7,531 nt of DNA from Betaproteobacteria bacterium UBA5216 (lineage in GTDB: Bacteria; Pseudomonadota; Gammaproteobacteria; Burkholderiales; SG8-41). A program made the position numbers and the translations under genes. The stretch covers positions 477-8,007 of the forward strand of contig DHVE01000151.1 of NCBI GenBank assembly GCA_002412495.1, given 5' to 3'. A model generated the notes under the pieces. That model was not told where the DNA came from. It saw only the letters and a program-made list of their open reading frames with translations, and ran no database searches. Of this stretch, positions 1-6,381 are shown one piece after another. Numbering within the stretch: the stretch's first letter is position 1; every line of letters begins with the position of its first letter.

Positions 1-541
1 AATCCGGCATCAGCCACGGGTGCGGATACGACGACAGGCCGCCGCCTCGCGTTTCCTGCCGGTATTTCATCAAGTGCTCTTCGGACAAACGGCCTTCGAG
101 AAAGGCGCGCGCGTAAATGCCGGTGGAGGAATGCGGCTGAAAGTAAACGAGGTCGCCGTCCTGTCCGGCGCGAAAGAAATGATTCAGGCCGACTTCAAAC
201 AAATCCGCGGCCGAGGCATAGGTGGCGATGTGGCCGCCGAGTTCCGGATGTTCGCGATTGGCGCGCACCACCATCGCCAGCGCGTTCCAGCGCACCAGCG
301 CGGTGATGCGTTCTTCGAGCGCGAGGTCGCCGGGATAGGGCGGCTGCTCGGCGAGCGGTATGGTGTTGCAATAGGCCGTGGTGGCGTTGAATTTGAGCCC
401 GCGGCAACTGCGCCGCGCGGTGTCGAACAACTGCTGCATGATGAATTCGGCGCGTGCTTCGCCTTCAACGGCAATCAGTGATCGCAAGGATTCGACCCAT
501 TCGCGGGTTTCCTGGGGATCGGGATCGGGGATGTAGTTCAT
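1..541 (-). CDS. aceE: Pyruvate dehydrogenase E1 component, homodimeric type (N-terminal 180 residues, partial)
   Basis: This is the thiamine-diphosphate-dependent E1 subunit of the pyruvate dehydrogenase complex, which decarboxylates pyruvate and transfers the acetyl group to E2 in the cytoplasm. The reverse strand reads MNYIPDPDPQETREW and continues open to the window edge. It aligns by eye with remembered E. coli AceE throughout: an ETREW-type N-terminus, NTIPLAEQPPYPG at 59-71, a WNA motif at 85-87, GGHIATY at 102-108, NHFFRA at 120-125, DLVYFQPH at 130-137, YARAFLEGRL at 143-152 and GLSSYPHP at 168-175. His104 and His137 correspond to active-site histidines of the E. coli enzyme. The loop after NHFFRA is a few residues shorter than in E. 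coli. The ATG at 541-539 was chosen because the homologous N-terminus begins there; no clear Shine-Dalgarno precedes it. About four fifths of the protein, including most of the cofactor site, lies outside the window. It is divergent from the Lrp-type regulator. Confidence 0.95.
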   Translation of the reverse strand, partial: MNYIPDPDPQETREWVESLRSLIAVEGEARAEFIMQQLFDTARRSCRGLKFNATTAYCNTIPLAEQPPYPGDLALEERITALVRWNALAMVVRANREHPELGGHIATYASAADLFEVGLNHFFRAGQDGDLVYFQPHSSTGIYARAFLEGRLSEEHLMKYRQETRGGGLSSYPHPWLMPD

Positions 542-630
542 GGGCGGCTCGGTGGATTTTTCAGGGTTACGGATGCGGTGACTACGGCGATGGTAGGGGA
601 TTCAACCGGGTAGAGGCTTGCGAGTTTTGC

Positions 631-659
631 TTGAATACCCCATTCATAAGCAATAATAT
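631..659 (+). promoter_or_regulatory. Putative sigma70-type promoter for the Lrp/AsnC regulator
   Basis: TTGAAT (631-636) is separated by 17 bp from TAATAT (654-659). Each hexamer matches 4/6 of consensus and the spacing is ideal. The start of transcription would fall near 666, only a couple of bases before the ATG at 668. The message would then be almost leaderless, or translation would use the ATG at 713. The -10 coincides with the palindrome and with the opposing aceE -10. Confidence 0.4.
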
Positions 660-665
660 TGTTCA
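647..665. promoter_or_regulatory. Palindromic operator candidate in the divergent aceE/regulator intergenic region
   Basis: CAATA-A-TATTG (651-661) is a perfect 5-bp inverted repeat around one central base. Further symmetric matches at 649/663 and 647/665 give an imperfect palindrome of nearly 20 bp. Lrp/AsnC proteins typically bind AT-rich imperfect palindromes of about 15 bp near their own promoters. The site overlaps candidate -10 elements on both strands, so a bound regulator could block both promoters. That role is inferred from position and symmetry. Confidence 0.4.
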
Positions 666-680
666 TTATGGAAAAAGCAA
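653..680 (-). promoter_or_regulatory. Putative sigma70-type promoter for aceE
   Basis: Read on the minus strand, TTGCTT (680-675) is followed after 16 bp by TATTAT (658-653), a 5/6 match to the -10 consensus. Transcription would begin near 646, leaving an aceE leader of about 105 nt. The -10 lies inside the palindrome at 651-661. This is consensus matching by eye; no transcript evidence exists. Confidence 0.4.
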
Positions 681-1207
681 AGCATAAAATTGCTGAAATT
701 TCACATCCTTTCATGCCGGATGAAACCGACTGGCGCATCCTCGCCGCGCTGCAGGACGATGCGCGGCTCACCAACGCCGATCTGGCGGAAAAAGTGTTTC
801 TGTCGCCTTCGCCCTGTCTGCGTCGCGTGCGTGATCTGGAACAGGCCGGACTGATCCGCCGTTACGTCACCTTGCTCGATCCGCTCAAGCTGGGGCTGAC
901 GGTGAGCGTGTTCATCCAGGTCAGCCTTGAGAAGCAAATGCGCGGCGCGCTGGATACCTTTGAAAATTCCGTGTTGGCGCGCGAAGAAGTCATGGAGTGT
1001 TACCTGATGACGGGCGACGCGGATTACCTGTTGCGCGTGGTGGTGTCCGACATGCAGTCGCTGGAACGGTTTATCGTGGATTATCTGGCCAAAATTCCGG
1101 GGGTGTCGAATATCCGTTCCAGTTTTGCGCTGAAACAGGTCAAATACAAAACCGCGCTGCCATTGCCGGCAAAGGCGCCGCGAAACACCCGTTTACGGTC
1201 GCGGTAG
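668..1207 (+). CDS. Lrp/AsnC-family transcriptional regulator
   Basis: This is a cytoplasmic DNA-binding regulator of the feast/famine family, whose members usually sense amino acids or related small molecules. Counting from the ATG at 668 (179 residues), the N-terminal winged helix-turn-helix spans about 18-70. It has the family's DxxDWRIL-like entry, DARLTNADLAEKV, then LSPSPCLRRVRDLEQAGLIRRY. The C-terminal RAM ligand-binding domain spans about 77-165 and contains GDADYLLRVVV at 116-126 and IPGVSNIRSSFALKQVK at 143-159, followed by the common TALPL ending. A short basic tail closes it. The start is uncertain: TTG at 659, ATG at 668 and ATG at 713 are all in frame and none has a clear Shine-Dalgarno. 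The 713 start would put the HTH at the usual distance from the N-terminus. It is divergent from aceE and probably autoregulated through the palindrome at 651-661. Its effector and true targets cannot be read from the sequence. Confidence 0.93.
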   Translation: MEKAKHKIAEISHPFMPDETDWRILAALQDDARLTNADLAEKVFLSPSPCLRRVRDLEQAGLIRRYVTLLDPLKLGLTVSVFIQVSLEKQMRGALDTFENSVLAREEVMECYLMTGDADYLLRVVVSDMQSLERFIVDYLAKIPGVSNIRSSFALKQVKYKTALPLPAKAPRNTRLRSR

Positions 1208-1364
1208 TGGTATTTACAATGACAGTGTCGCTGGCCGGCCGCAATTCGTCATTCACAATCTTGCCAATCCGCCAAGTTTAGCTTAGTGTGTTGATTATTG
1301 GGGCGTTCCCGGAAATGCCGGCGTGGTAAATCGGCCCTGTCCGCATGATTTTTAACTGGTTTTG

Positions 1365-1386
1365 AATACGTACGAAATACGCACGA
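1365..1386 (+). repeat. Tandem 11-bp direct repeat upstream of the hydrolase gene
   Basis: AATACGTACGA (1365-1375) is followed immediately by AATACGCACGA (1376-1386), with one mismatch. The 11-bp period puts both copies on the same face of the helix. The pair lies 37 bp before the hydrolase start codon, so it could be a regulator or promoter-proximal site; nothing else identifies it. No convincing sigma70 promoter or terminator was seen in the rest of 1208-1422. Confidence 0.4.
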
Positions 1387-1410
1387 CGCACCATTATCCG
1401 TTTAACTCGC

Positions 1411-1417
1411 AAGGAGG
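1411..1417 (+). promoter_or_regulatory. Strong Shine-Dalgarno sequence of the dienelactone hydrolase-family gene
   Basis: AAGGAGG lies 5 nt before the ATG at 1423, a near-perfect complement to the 16S rRNA 3' end. It fixes the start at 1423 in preference to the in-frame ATG at 1453 and suggests efficient translation. Confidence 0.85.
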
Positions 1418-1422
1418 CATCA

Positions 1423-2325
1423 ATGTTAAGCAACACACAGCGTGAAGATCTCATGGCGCTCACCACCAACAAACCGCATTGGTCGCGGCGCGATTTCATG
1501 TCTGGCTCGATTGCAGCCGGCTTCGCCCTGGCGGCACAGCCGATTTCGGCACAGACCGTGATTACGACCGATACGTTTGATCTGGATCACGGCATGGCAC
1601 AGGTGCCCACCGATAAAGGCAATATCCCCGCGTACTATGCAATGCCCAGCCGGATGTCCAATCCCGGCCGGTGGTCCTCGATGCCCATCGTGCTGGTGGT
1701 GCAAGAGATTTTTGGTGTGCACGAGCACATCAAGGATGTCGCCCGCCGCTTTGCCAAGGCCGGTTACCTCGCGGTTGCGCCAGAGTTGTATCACCGCCAG
1801 GGCGATGTGTCGCAGTTGAAAGACAACAAGGAGATTTTTGCAAAAGTGGTCAGCAAGGTGCCGGATTGGCAGGTCATGCGCGACCTTGATGCCTCGGTGC
1901 GTTGGGCCGAACTGCAGGGCGGCAGCCGCTACAAACTGGGTATCACGGGCTTTTGCTGGGGCGGACGCATCACGTGGCTCTATGCCGCGCACAACGATTA
2001 TGTGAAGGCGGGCGTGGCTTGGTACGGCCGGCTGGTGGGCGACAAGAACGCCATGAATCCGTACAACCCGATCGACGTGGTGTCCAACATCAAGGCGCCG
2101 GTGCTGGGCCTGTATGGCGGCGCAGATGCCGGCATACCCAACAACACGGTGGACCAGATGAATGCCGCGTTGAAAAAAGCCGGCAACCCGTCGATGATTC
2201 ATACGTATCCCGACACGCCGCATGCCTTCCATGCCGACTACCGTCCGAGCTATCGCCGTAACGAGGCGTATGACGGCTGGAATCGCACGCTGGCCTGGTT
2301 CAAGAAGTACGGCGTTTCCGCTTAA
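1423..2325 (+). CDS. Dienelactone hydrolase-family protein with Tat-type signal
   Basis: This 300-residue alpha/beta hydrolase resembles carboxymethylenebutenolidase (dienelactone hydrolase). Residues 21-44 form a twin-arginine-type signal: SRRDFM, then a hydrophobic stretch and an AQ-type cleavage region (PISAQ), so export to the periplasm is likely. The mature part carries the family hallmarks: VVQEIFGVH at 92-100 with the conserved Glu95, GFCWGG at 176-181 with the nucleophile Cys178, GGADAGIP at 232-239 with Asp235, and TPHAFH at 265-270 with His267. All three members of the Cys-Asp-His triad are present. Classical ClcD-type enzymes open dienelactones in chloroaromatic breakdown, but most family members act on unknown esters or lactones. 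No other aromatic-degradation gene is in the window, so the substrate is unknown. The start is fixed by the strong Shine-Dalgarno at 1411-1417. The gene appears monocistronic, closed by the terminator at 2346-2380. Confidence 0.93.
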   Translation: MLSNTQREDLMALTTNKPHWSRRDFMSGSIAAGFALAAQPISAQTVITTDTFDLDHGMAQVPTDKGNIPAYYAMPSRMSNPGRWSSMPIVLVVQEIFGVHEHIKDVARRFAKAGYLAVAPELYHRQGDVSQLKDNKEIFAKVVSKVPDWQVMRDLDASVRWAELQGGSRYKLGITGFCWGGRITWLYAAHNDYVKAGVAWYGRLVGDKNAMNPYNPIDVVSNIKAPVLGLYGGADAGIPNNTVDQMNAALKKAGNPSMIHTYPDTPHAFHADYRPSYRRNEAYDGWNRTLAWFKKYGVSA

Positions 2326-2345
2326 CTGTTTTTGTTTCAAATACC

Positions 2346-2380
2346 CGCCCGTTGCCGATGCTGGCAACGGGCGTTTTTAT
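2346..2380 (+). terminator. Rho-independent terminator after the hydrolase gene
   Basis: An 11-bp perfect stem, CGCCCGTTGCC (2346-2356) and GGCAACGGGCG (2363-2373), encloses a 6-nt loop. It is followed at once by TTTTTATTT. It lies 20 bp past the hydrolase stop codon and insulates that gene from the autotransporter gene downstream. Confidence 0.93.
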
Positions 2381-2558
2381 TTGATGGTCCAATATATGGA
2401 TTTTCGTGATCACTCAAGATCAACAGCGGATTGCGACTGAAGTGCCGTGGATTTGACGCATCCGTATACATTTCCAGAAGTCCCCTGGCGCAGAAAAATG
2501 AAATAGAATTATTTTGTAGTCGCAATTCAACCTATCGCCACTTGAGAGGGCCCCTGCC
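2381..2558 (+). promoter_or_regulatory. AT-rich leader and promoter region of the autotransporter gene
   Basis: This gene-free stretch between the terminator and the autotransporter start should hold the promoter. The best -10-like hexamer is TAGAAT (2504-2509, 5/6), but no acceptable -35 sits 16-18 bp before it, so an activator-dependent promoter is possible. Two other elements are visible: the perfect 8-bp palindrome GTGATCAC (2406-2413), and a 9-bp inverted repeat, ATTGCGACT (2430-2438) with AGTCGCAAT (2518-2526). A Shine-Dalgarno-like TGAGAGGG (2543-2550) precedes the ATG at 2559 by 8 nt. Confidence 0.35.
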
Positions 2559-5471
2559 ATGTTGACGCTACGGAAGTTGGTTGTCTTGGCTGGATTGTGC
2601 TTGGCAGGTATTTGCGTTACGGGGATTGCTCGTGCGGAATGCGGCGGGCTTCAGGAATGTATTGCGATTTCCACGGATGGCTCGGCGCCTGCGCACTCTG
2701 CGGACGGCACGAATGTGCCTGCGCCGACGCTCAATTTTGGTAATCAAACTGCCGGGATTGCGAGCGCGGTTCGAACTATTCTCGTGGCTGGTGTGGAGGG
2801 GCCAAACGGTACCAGAGCCACACTGACGTCAATTGCGTTTAGCGGGCCTAACGCGGTTGATTTCAGAATCGCCGGTGGCACATGCACGACAGGCAGTCCT
2901 ACCTTGCTGCATGACGGCGCTTTGACTGCCCAAATCGCCAATGCGTGTACGATTCTCGTCGCATTTAATCCGCTGACGGTAGGCGCCAAAAATGCGCAAC
3001 TCAACGTGTCAACTTCGGCGATCACGCGCGTTGCTCCGTTGGCGGGAACCGGGATAGCGCCAGCAGGTGGAGCGCCCACTGCGGCACCTGCGTCGCTCTT
3101 CGTCCCTGCGAACTCTTTCGCGACACTGGATTTGGCGCCGTTTATCTCTGGCATTGTCACTGGTGTTGGCGTGGCGGTTCTCCCGGCGAGCGGGAATGCG
3201 GTCGCAAGCGGCACTCGCATTACCTACACCCCCACGCGAGATTATTTTGGATCAGATACCCTGTCTTATGTTGCGATCAATGCTTCCGGGGCGTCTGCAC
3301 CCGCGGTAGTAACCATTACCGTAGGTGGCCGTCCCGACCCATCGCAGGATGTCGTGGTCAGAAGTTTGTTGCGGGCACAGGCCGAAACCGCCAAGCGGTT
3401 TTCCAGAACGCAGACATCCAATTTCCAGCGACGCATGGAATCGCTGCATCTCGGCACGTCCGGTAACGGCGGGTCAACCGGGGCAAGCACAGAGCAGGGG
3501 CGCTTCGAAACGGCAAGCGGGTTCGCGGCAGGCCGTGATCCGTTTGCTGTTTCCGCGGTAGCTGGATTGGCGTCGCGCGCTGGATTGACCGCGACCAACG
3601 CTGGTCGTAACGGCAATCAGCGAGCCGGTTTATACGATCACCGCCCATCTGACGCGGGTTCGTATATTGGCGTTGCTGCGGATTCTCCATTGCAACCCAC
3701 CGCGTTTATGACCTCGTTGGTTAGCGTGGTCAGCACGGGATCGCTTAACTTGTCGGCAAGCGGACGTGCCGACGGCCAGTCGGCGCAGGGTGCCGGTATT
3801 TGGCTGGGAGGCAGTCTAAGTTTTGGCACGCGCGATACTACTGGCGATGGCAACGGGCTGCGCTTTACGACGGATGGTGTCACAGTGGGCATGGATCACC
3901 GATTTAGCGACAAATTAGCGTTGGGAGTCGGTGTGGGCTATGCGCGCGACAAGACACGTATCGGTACGGATCGTAGCAGCAGTCAAGCACATGGCACTTC
4001 GGTTGCGTTCTATGGCAGCTATCAACCAGCGCGCAATATGTTTATCGATGGCATGCTGGGTTATGGCGCGCTGGACTACGACTCGCAGCGTTATGTTGCA
4101 GCCGTTTCGGATTTCGCACGCGCCAAACGTAAGGGTGATCAGTGGTTTGGATCGATTGCCGCGGGCTATGAGTTCCGACAAGATGGACTGATGTTCTCGC
4201 CGTACGGCCGGGTTGATATCGGCGTCGACCGGTTGAAGCAGGCCACGGAGGCTGGCGCTGGTTTGAATGCCTTAACTTACCATGATCAAACTCTTCGTTC
4301 GGCGAATATCGCATTGGGAGTGCGCGCCGAATCCGCGCATCAGACCGATTTCGGGTGGGCGTTGCCCCGACTGCGCGTTGAGTTTAAGCACGGGTTAGAG
4401 AGTGACCGGGCAGCGGTTATTTCCTACGCCGACCAGTTTGCCGGCCCGATCTACGGGGTATCGGGCCTCGCATCCAATCGCAATTCCATACTGCTCGGAT
4501 TTGGCAGCGATTTTGTCCTACGCGATGGCTTGAAACTTGGATTCGATTATCAGGCGTTGCGCTCATTTGGACCTGATCACAGTCATTCGATCCGGGTCTG
4601 GATCTCAAAAGAACTGGATGGCAAGGGCCTGCCGACCGGATTGGTGGCTTCCAAATTGCTTACCGATCCGCTGAGGGTAGAGGCGAGCATGATGTGGGAC
4701 GACAACCTCAACCGTGCTCGCGATGCATCCGAGAAGCTTTCGGACCGCATCTACGGTATTAACGTCAGCACGGGAACGAATTTTGCGCTGTCCAACAATG
4801 CACGTGTCGTGGTCTCCGGATTTTTGAGTGGAGACAAGCTTTATAACTACACGGGTCTGGATCGGTTCTCCGGCGGTGCCAATGGGGAGTTACAGTATCG
4901 CACGTCCGCGGAATTTGACGCCGTCACGTTCGGCCTCTTTGGTCGTGCTACCGTTGATGAGTACAATGCCAGCATACGTAGCGGCCAGCGCTATAGCCTG
5001 GGGCTGAACGCACGGCAGTCCCTGACCGACCGCATCGATATTTTTGGAGCGCTTGCGCGCAATATTCGTGACGCGCGTAGCAAAGTATTTGACGGGCGTG
5101 ATTATTCGGCGCGAGTTAATCTTGACTACGCGCTCGGCCGCAATAGCTCGATGTATCTGGGCGGCGAATACCGGCGCGGTGACACGGTAACATCGGCCCC
5201 GGTATCGTTATCGTACGGCGCGCTGGCGAAAGACACGATAGCGGACAACGCGTATGGGGCTGGCGGAATGCAGGCCTATCGATACGAGGCCCGAACAACT
5301 ATCTGGACGATTGGCTACAATTATCCCTTGGGGCCGCGTGATTCGATTGATTTCTCGTGGCGTTACGCGCGTTCTACGCCGACCAGTCAGGTCAATAATC
5401 CGTTGTATGCAACTGGTAATTCCACGTACACCGCGAACCAGTATTCCATAGCCTACCTGATGCGCTTCTGA
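2559..5471 (+). CDS. Autotransporter-like outer-membrane protein with choice-of-anchor D and Ig-like domains and an extra C-terminal barrel-like domain
   Basis: This 970-residue protein is predicted to be exported by Sec and inserted in the outer membrane. Residues 1-26 are a signal peptide ending ARA. Cys28 and Cys34 lie just after it. Residues about 57-165 resemble a choice-of-anchor D (ASPM/SPD-2/Hydin-like) beta domain: LNFGNQTAG at 58-66 and the paired Cys109 and Cys130. Residues about 170-257 resemble an Ig/cadherin-like repeat, with YTPTRDYFGSDTLSY at 223-237 and PAVVTITV at 248-255. Residues 262-296 form a charged helical linker typical of the segment before an autotransporter barrel. 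Residues about 405-690 fit the autotransporter beta-domain, with alternating aromatic strands ending SIRVWISKEL. A further strand-rich segment at 695-970 ends in AYLMRF with C-terminal Phe, a good BAM recognition signal. The passenger is short, so surface display or adhesion is likelier than release of a large effector. No protease or lipase catalytic motif was recognised. It is convergent with the FecR-domain gene. Confidence 0.85.
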   Translation: MLTLRKLVVLAGLCLAGICVTGIARAECGGLQECIAISTDGSAPAHSADGTNVPAPTLNFGNQTAGIASAVRTILVAGVEGPNGTRATLTSIAFSGPNAVDFRIAGGTCTTGSPTLLHDGALTAQIANACTILVAFNPLTVGAKNAQLNVSTSAITRVAPLAGTGIAPAGGAPTAAPASLFVPANSFATLDLAPFISGIVTGVGVAVLPASGNAVASGTRITYTPTRDYFGSDTLSYVAINASGASAPAVVTITVGGRPDPSQDVVVRSLLRAQAETAKRFSRTQTSNFQRRMESLHLGTSGNGGSTGASTEQGRFETASGFAAGRDPFAVSAVAGLASRAGLTATNAGRNGNQRAGLYDHRPSDAGSYIGVAADSPLQPTAFMTSLVSVVSTGSLNLSASGRADGQSAQGAGIWLGGSLSFGTRDTTGDGNGLRFTTDGVTVGMDHRFSDKLALGVGVGYARDKTRIGTDRSSSQAHGTSVAFYGSYQPARNMFIDGMLGYGALDYDSQRYVAAVSDFARAKRKGDQWFGSIAAGYEFRQDGLMFSPYGRVDIGVDRLKQATEAGAGLNALTYHDQTLRSANIALGVRAESAHQTDFGWALPRLRVEFKHGLESDRAAVISYADQFAGPIYGVSGLASNRNSILLGFGSDFVLRDGLKLGFDYQALRSFGPDHSHSIRVWISKELDGKGLPTGLVASKLLTDPLRVEASMMWDDNLNRARDASEKLSDRIYGINVSTGTNFALSNNARVVVSGFLSGDKLYNYTGLDRFSGGANGELQYRTSAEFDAVTFGLFGRATVDEYNASIRSGQRYSLGLNARQSLTDRIDIFGALARNIRDARSKVFDGRDYSARVNLDYALGRNSSMYLGGEYRRGDTVTSAPVSLSYGALAKDTIADNAYGAGGMQAYRYEARTTIWTIGYNYPLGPRDSIDFSWRYARSTPTSQVNNPLYATGNSTYTANQYSIAYLMRF

Positions 5472-5498
5472 ATTTGTGGAGGCATTGCGTTCCGGCGG

Positions 5499-6233
5499 TC
5501 AGTAATCGCGGCGCGGGCCTTTGTAATCGTCTTTTGGGAACACAAAGGGGGGCGTTCTGCCGACCAGCGTTTCGATCAGCGACAATTCCTGATCGGTATG
5601 ATTAATAAATGGCGCACTGCGTATGGCGCGGCCAGCCGCGGATTTAGCCAGTATGTATACTGGACGATCATGGTGCCGCGCCTCGATGGTCTCTTTGCTC
5701 TGCGGATCGCTTATGGCGGCGACGTCGGTGCGACCGTAGCAGGTGCAGAAATAGGTTTGCTCCGGATCGGATTCGGCGTACCAGCCGGTACCGCGAATGC
5801 CGATGGTGGCCGACGAAGTTATAACCTGCATTCGCGAATTGCGTGATACCGAGAGCAGCTTTCCTGTCACGAGACGCAAGGTCGCAATCAGTGTGGCCGT
5901 TGCCTGGCTCTTGTCGCCTTCGATAACGCAACGGGTGTCGGACCGCAGGATCATCGCATGGTCACCGACAACAAAAACGATCTCGCTATCTTTTCCCGTC
6001 TCGACGGTGTCTCCAGTGCGTATGACCGACTGCAACGTCGCGGGGGCGTTGTTGACCGTCACCGTGCCCGTCAGCCGGTAAATAGATTGTCCCGGTGGAA
6101 GTTTAGCTGGACGGTTGCCAAATACATTTTGGGCATTTGCGCCAAAAGGGATTCCCCACGCAAAAAAGCCGACGGTTAATGCCTCGATTAGCAGGCGGCG
6201 GCGTGGATCTTCAATCGGATCGAATCGATTCAT
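5499..6233 (-). CDS. Secreted FecR-domain protein
   Basis: This 244-residue protein probably lies in the periplasm. Its N-terminus, DPRRRLLIEAL (9-19) then a hydrophobic stretch to FGANAQ (30-35), reads as a signal peptide with a Tat-like arginine run. The FecR domain spans about 50-150: GTVTVNNAPATL, GDTVETGKDSEIVFVVGDHAMILRS (74-98), LRLVTGKLLSV (119-129), and ATIGIRGTGWYAE (142-154). After it come TYFCTCYG (160-167) with a Cys-x-Cys pair, HH at 187-188, NHTDQEL (211-217) and LVGRTPPF (223-230). Classical FecR is a membrane anti-sigma regulator of iron uptake; this protein lacks that cytoplasmic part and no FecI-type sigma gene is nearby, so the domain is more likely structural or sensory. 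ATG 6233 was chosen because GGAGG (6243-6239) lies 5 nt ahead of it; an in-frame ATG at 6245 adds four residues but has no ribosome binding site. Convergent with the autotransporter gene, it may act with it. Confidence 0.88.
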   Translation of the reverse strand: MNRFDPIEDPRRRLLIEALTVGFFAWGIPFGANAQNVFGNRPAKLPPGQSIYRLTGTVTVNNAPATLQSVIRTGDTVETGKDSEIVFVVGDHAMILRSDTRCVIEGDKSQATATLIATLRLVTGKLLSVSRNSRMQVITSSATIGIRGTGWYAESDPEQTYFCTCYGRTDVAAISDPQSKETIEARHHDRPVYILAKSAAGRAIRSAPFINHTDQELSLIETLVGRTPPFVFPKDDYKGPRRDY

Positions 6234-6275
6234 GGCAGCCTCCATGGAGAAATTGGTGTGGGGTGCAGGTGCTGA

Positions 6276-6305
6276 ATTGTAAAGCTACGCCCCGAAAAAT
6301 GTTAG
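6276..6305 (-). promoter_or_regulatory. Putative promoter of the FecR-domain gene
   Basis: On the minus strand CTAACA (6305-6300, 4/6 to the -35 consensus) is followed after 18 bp by TACAAT (6281-6276, 5/6 to the -10). Transcription would begin near 6269, giving a leader of about 35 nt before the ATG at 6233. The match is by eye only. Confidence 0.4.
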
Positions 6306-6381
6306 CATGAACCTATTGGTTGCTGCGTCCAAGGGAGCAAAAACGGGCATAGGTAAGCACTGCCAGCATGCCGCCTCCGTC

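Noticed and set aside
20..481. A 153-codon plus-strand open frame near the left edge
   Set aside because: It is antisense to the conserved AceE N-terminus, which explains the region residue by residue.
1208..1422. Terminator for the Lrp-type regulator or a small RNA
   Set aside because: GC-rich short palindromes such as GGCCGGCC occur, but none is followed by a T-run and no stable extended stem could be drawn.
1426..2367. A 313-codon open frame on the minus strand opposite the hydrolase gene
   Set aside because: Its translation is rich in His, Arg and Val without domain motifs. It mirrors the codon structure of the plus-strand gene, which has a full catalytic triad, a signal peptide and a strong ribosome binding site.
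2481..2503. Sigma54 promoter suggested by TGGCGC near 2485
   Set aside because: The downstream TTGC/GC element at the required spacing is missing.
2744..3220. A 158-codon minus-strand open frame inside the autotransporter gene
   Set aside because: It is Ala/Pro/Val-rich with no ribosome binding site, and is antisense to the choice-of-anchor D and Ig-like domains.
5499..6233. Classical FecR anti-sigma regulator of iron uptake
   Set aside because: The protein starts with a cleavable-type signal peptide rather than a cytoplasmic anti-sigma domain and a transmembrane helix, and no FecI-type sigma factor or TonB receptor with a signalling domain is in the window.
6231..6245. Upstream ATG at 6245 as the start of the FecR-domain protein
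   Set aside because: The GGAGG that would serve as ribosome binding site overlaps this ATG and is ideally placed for the next ATG at 6233.
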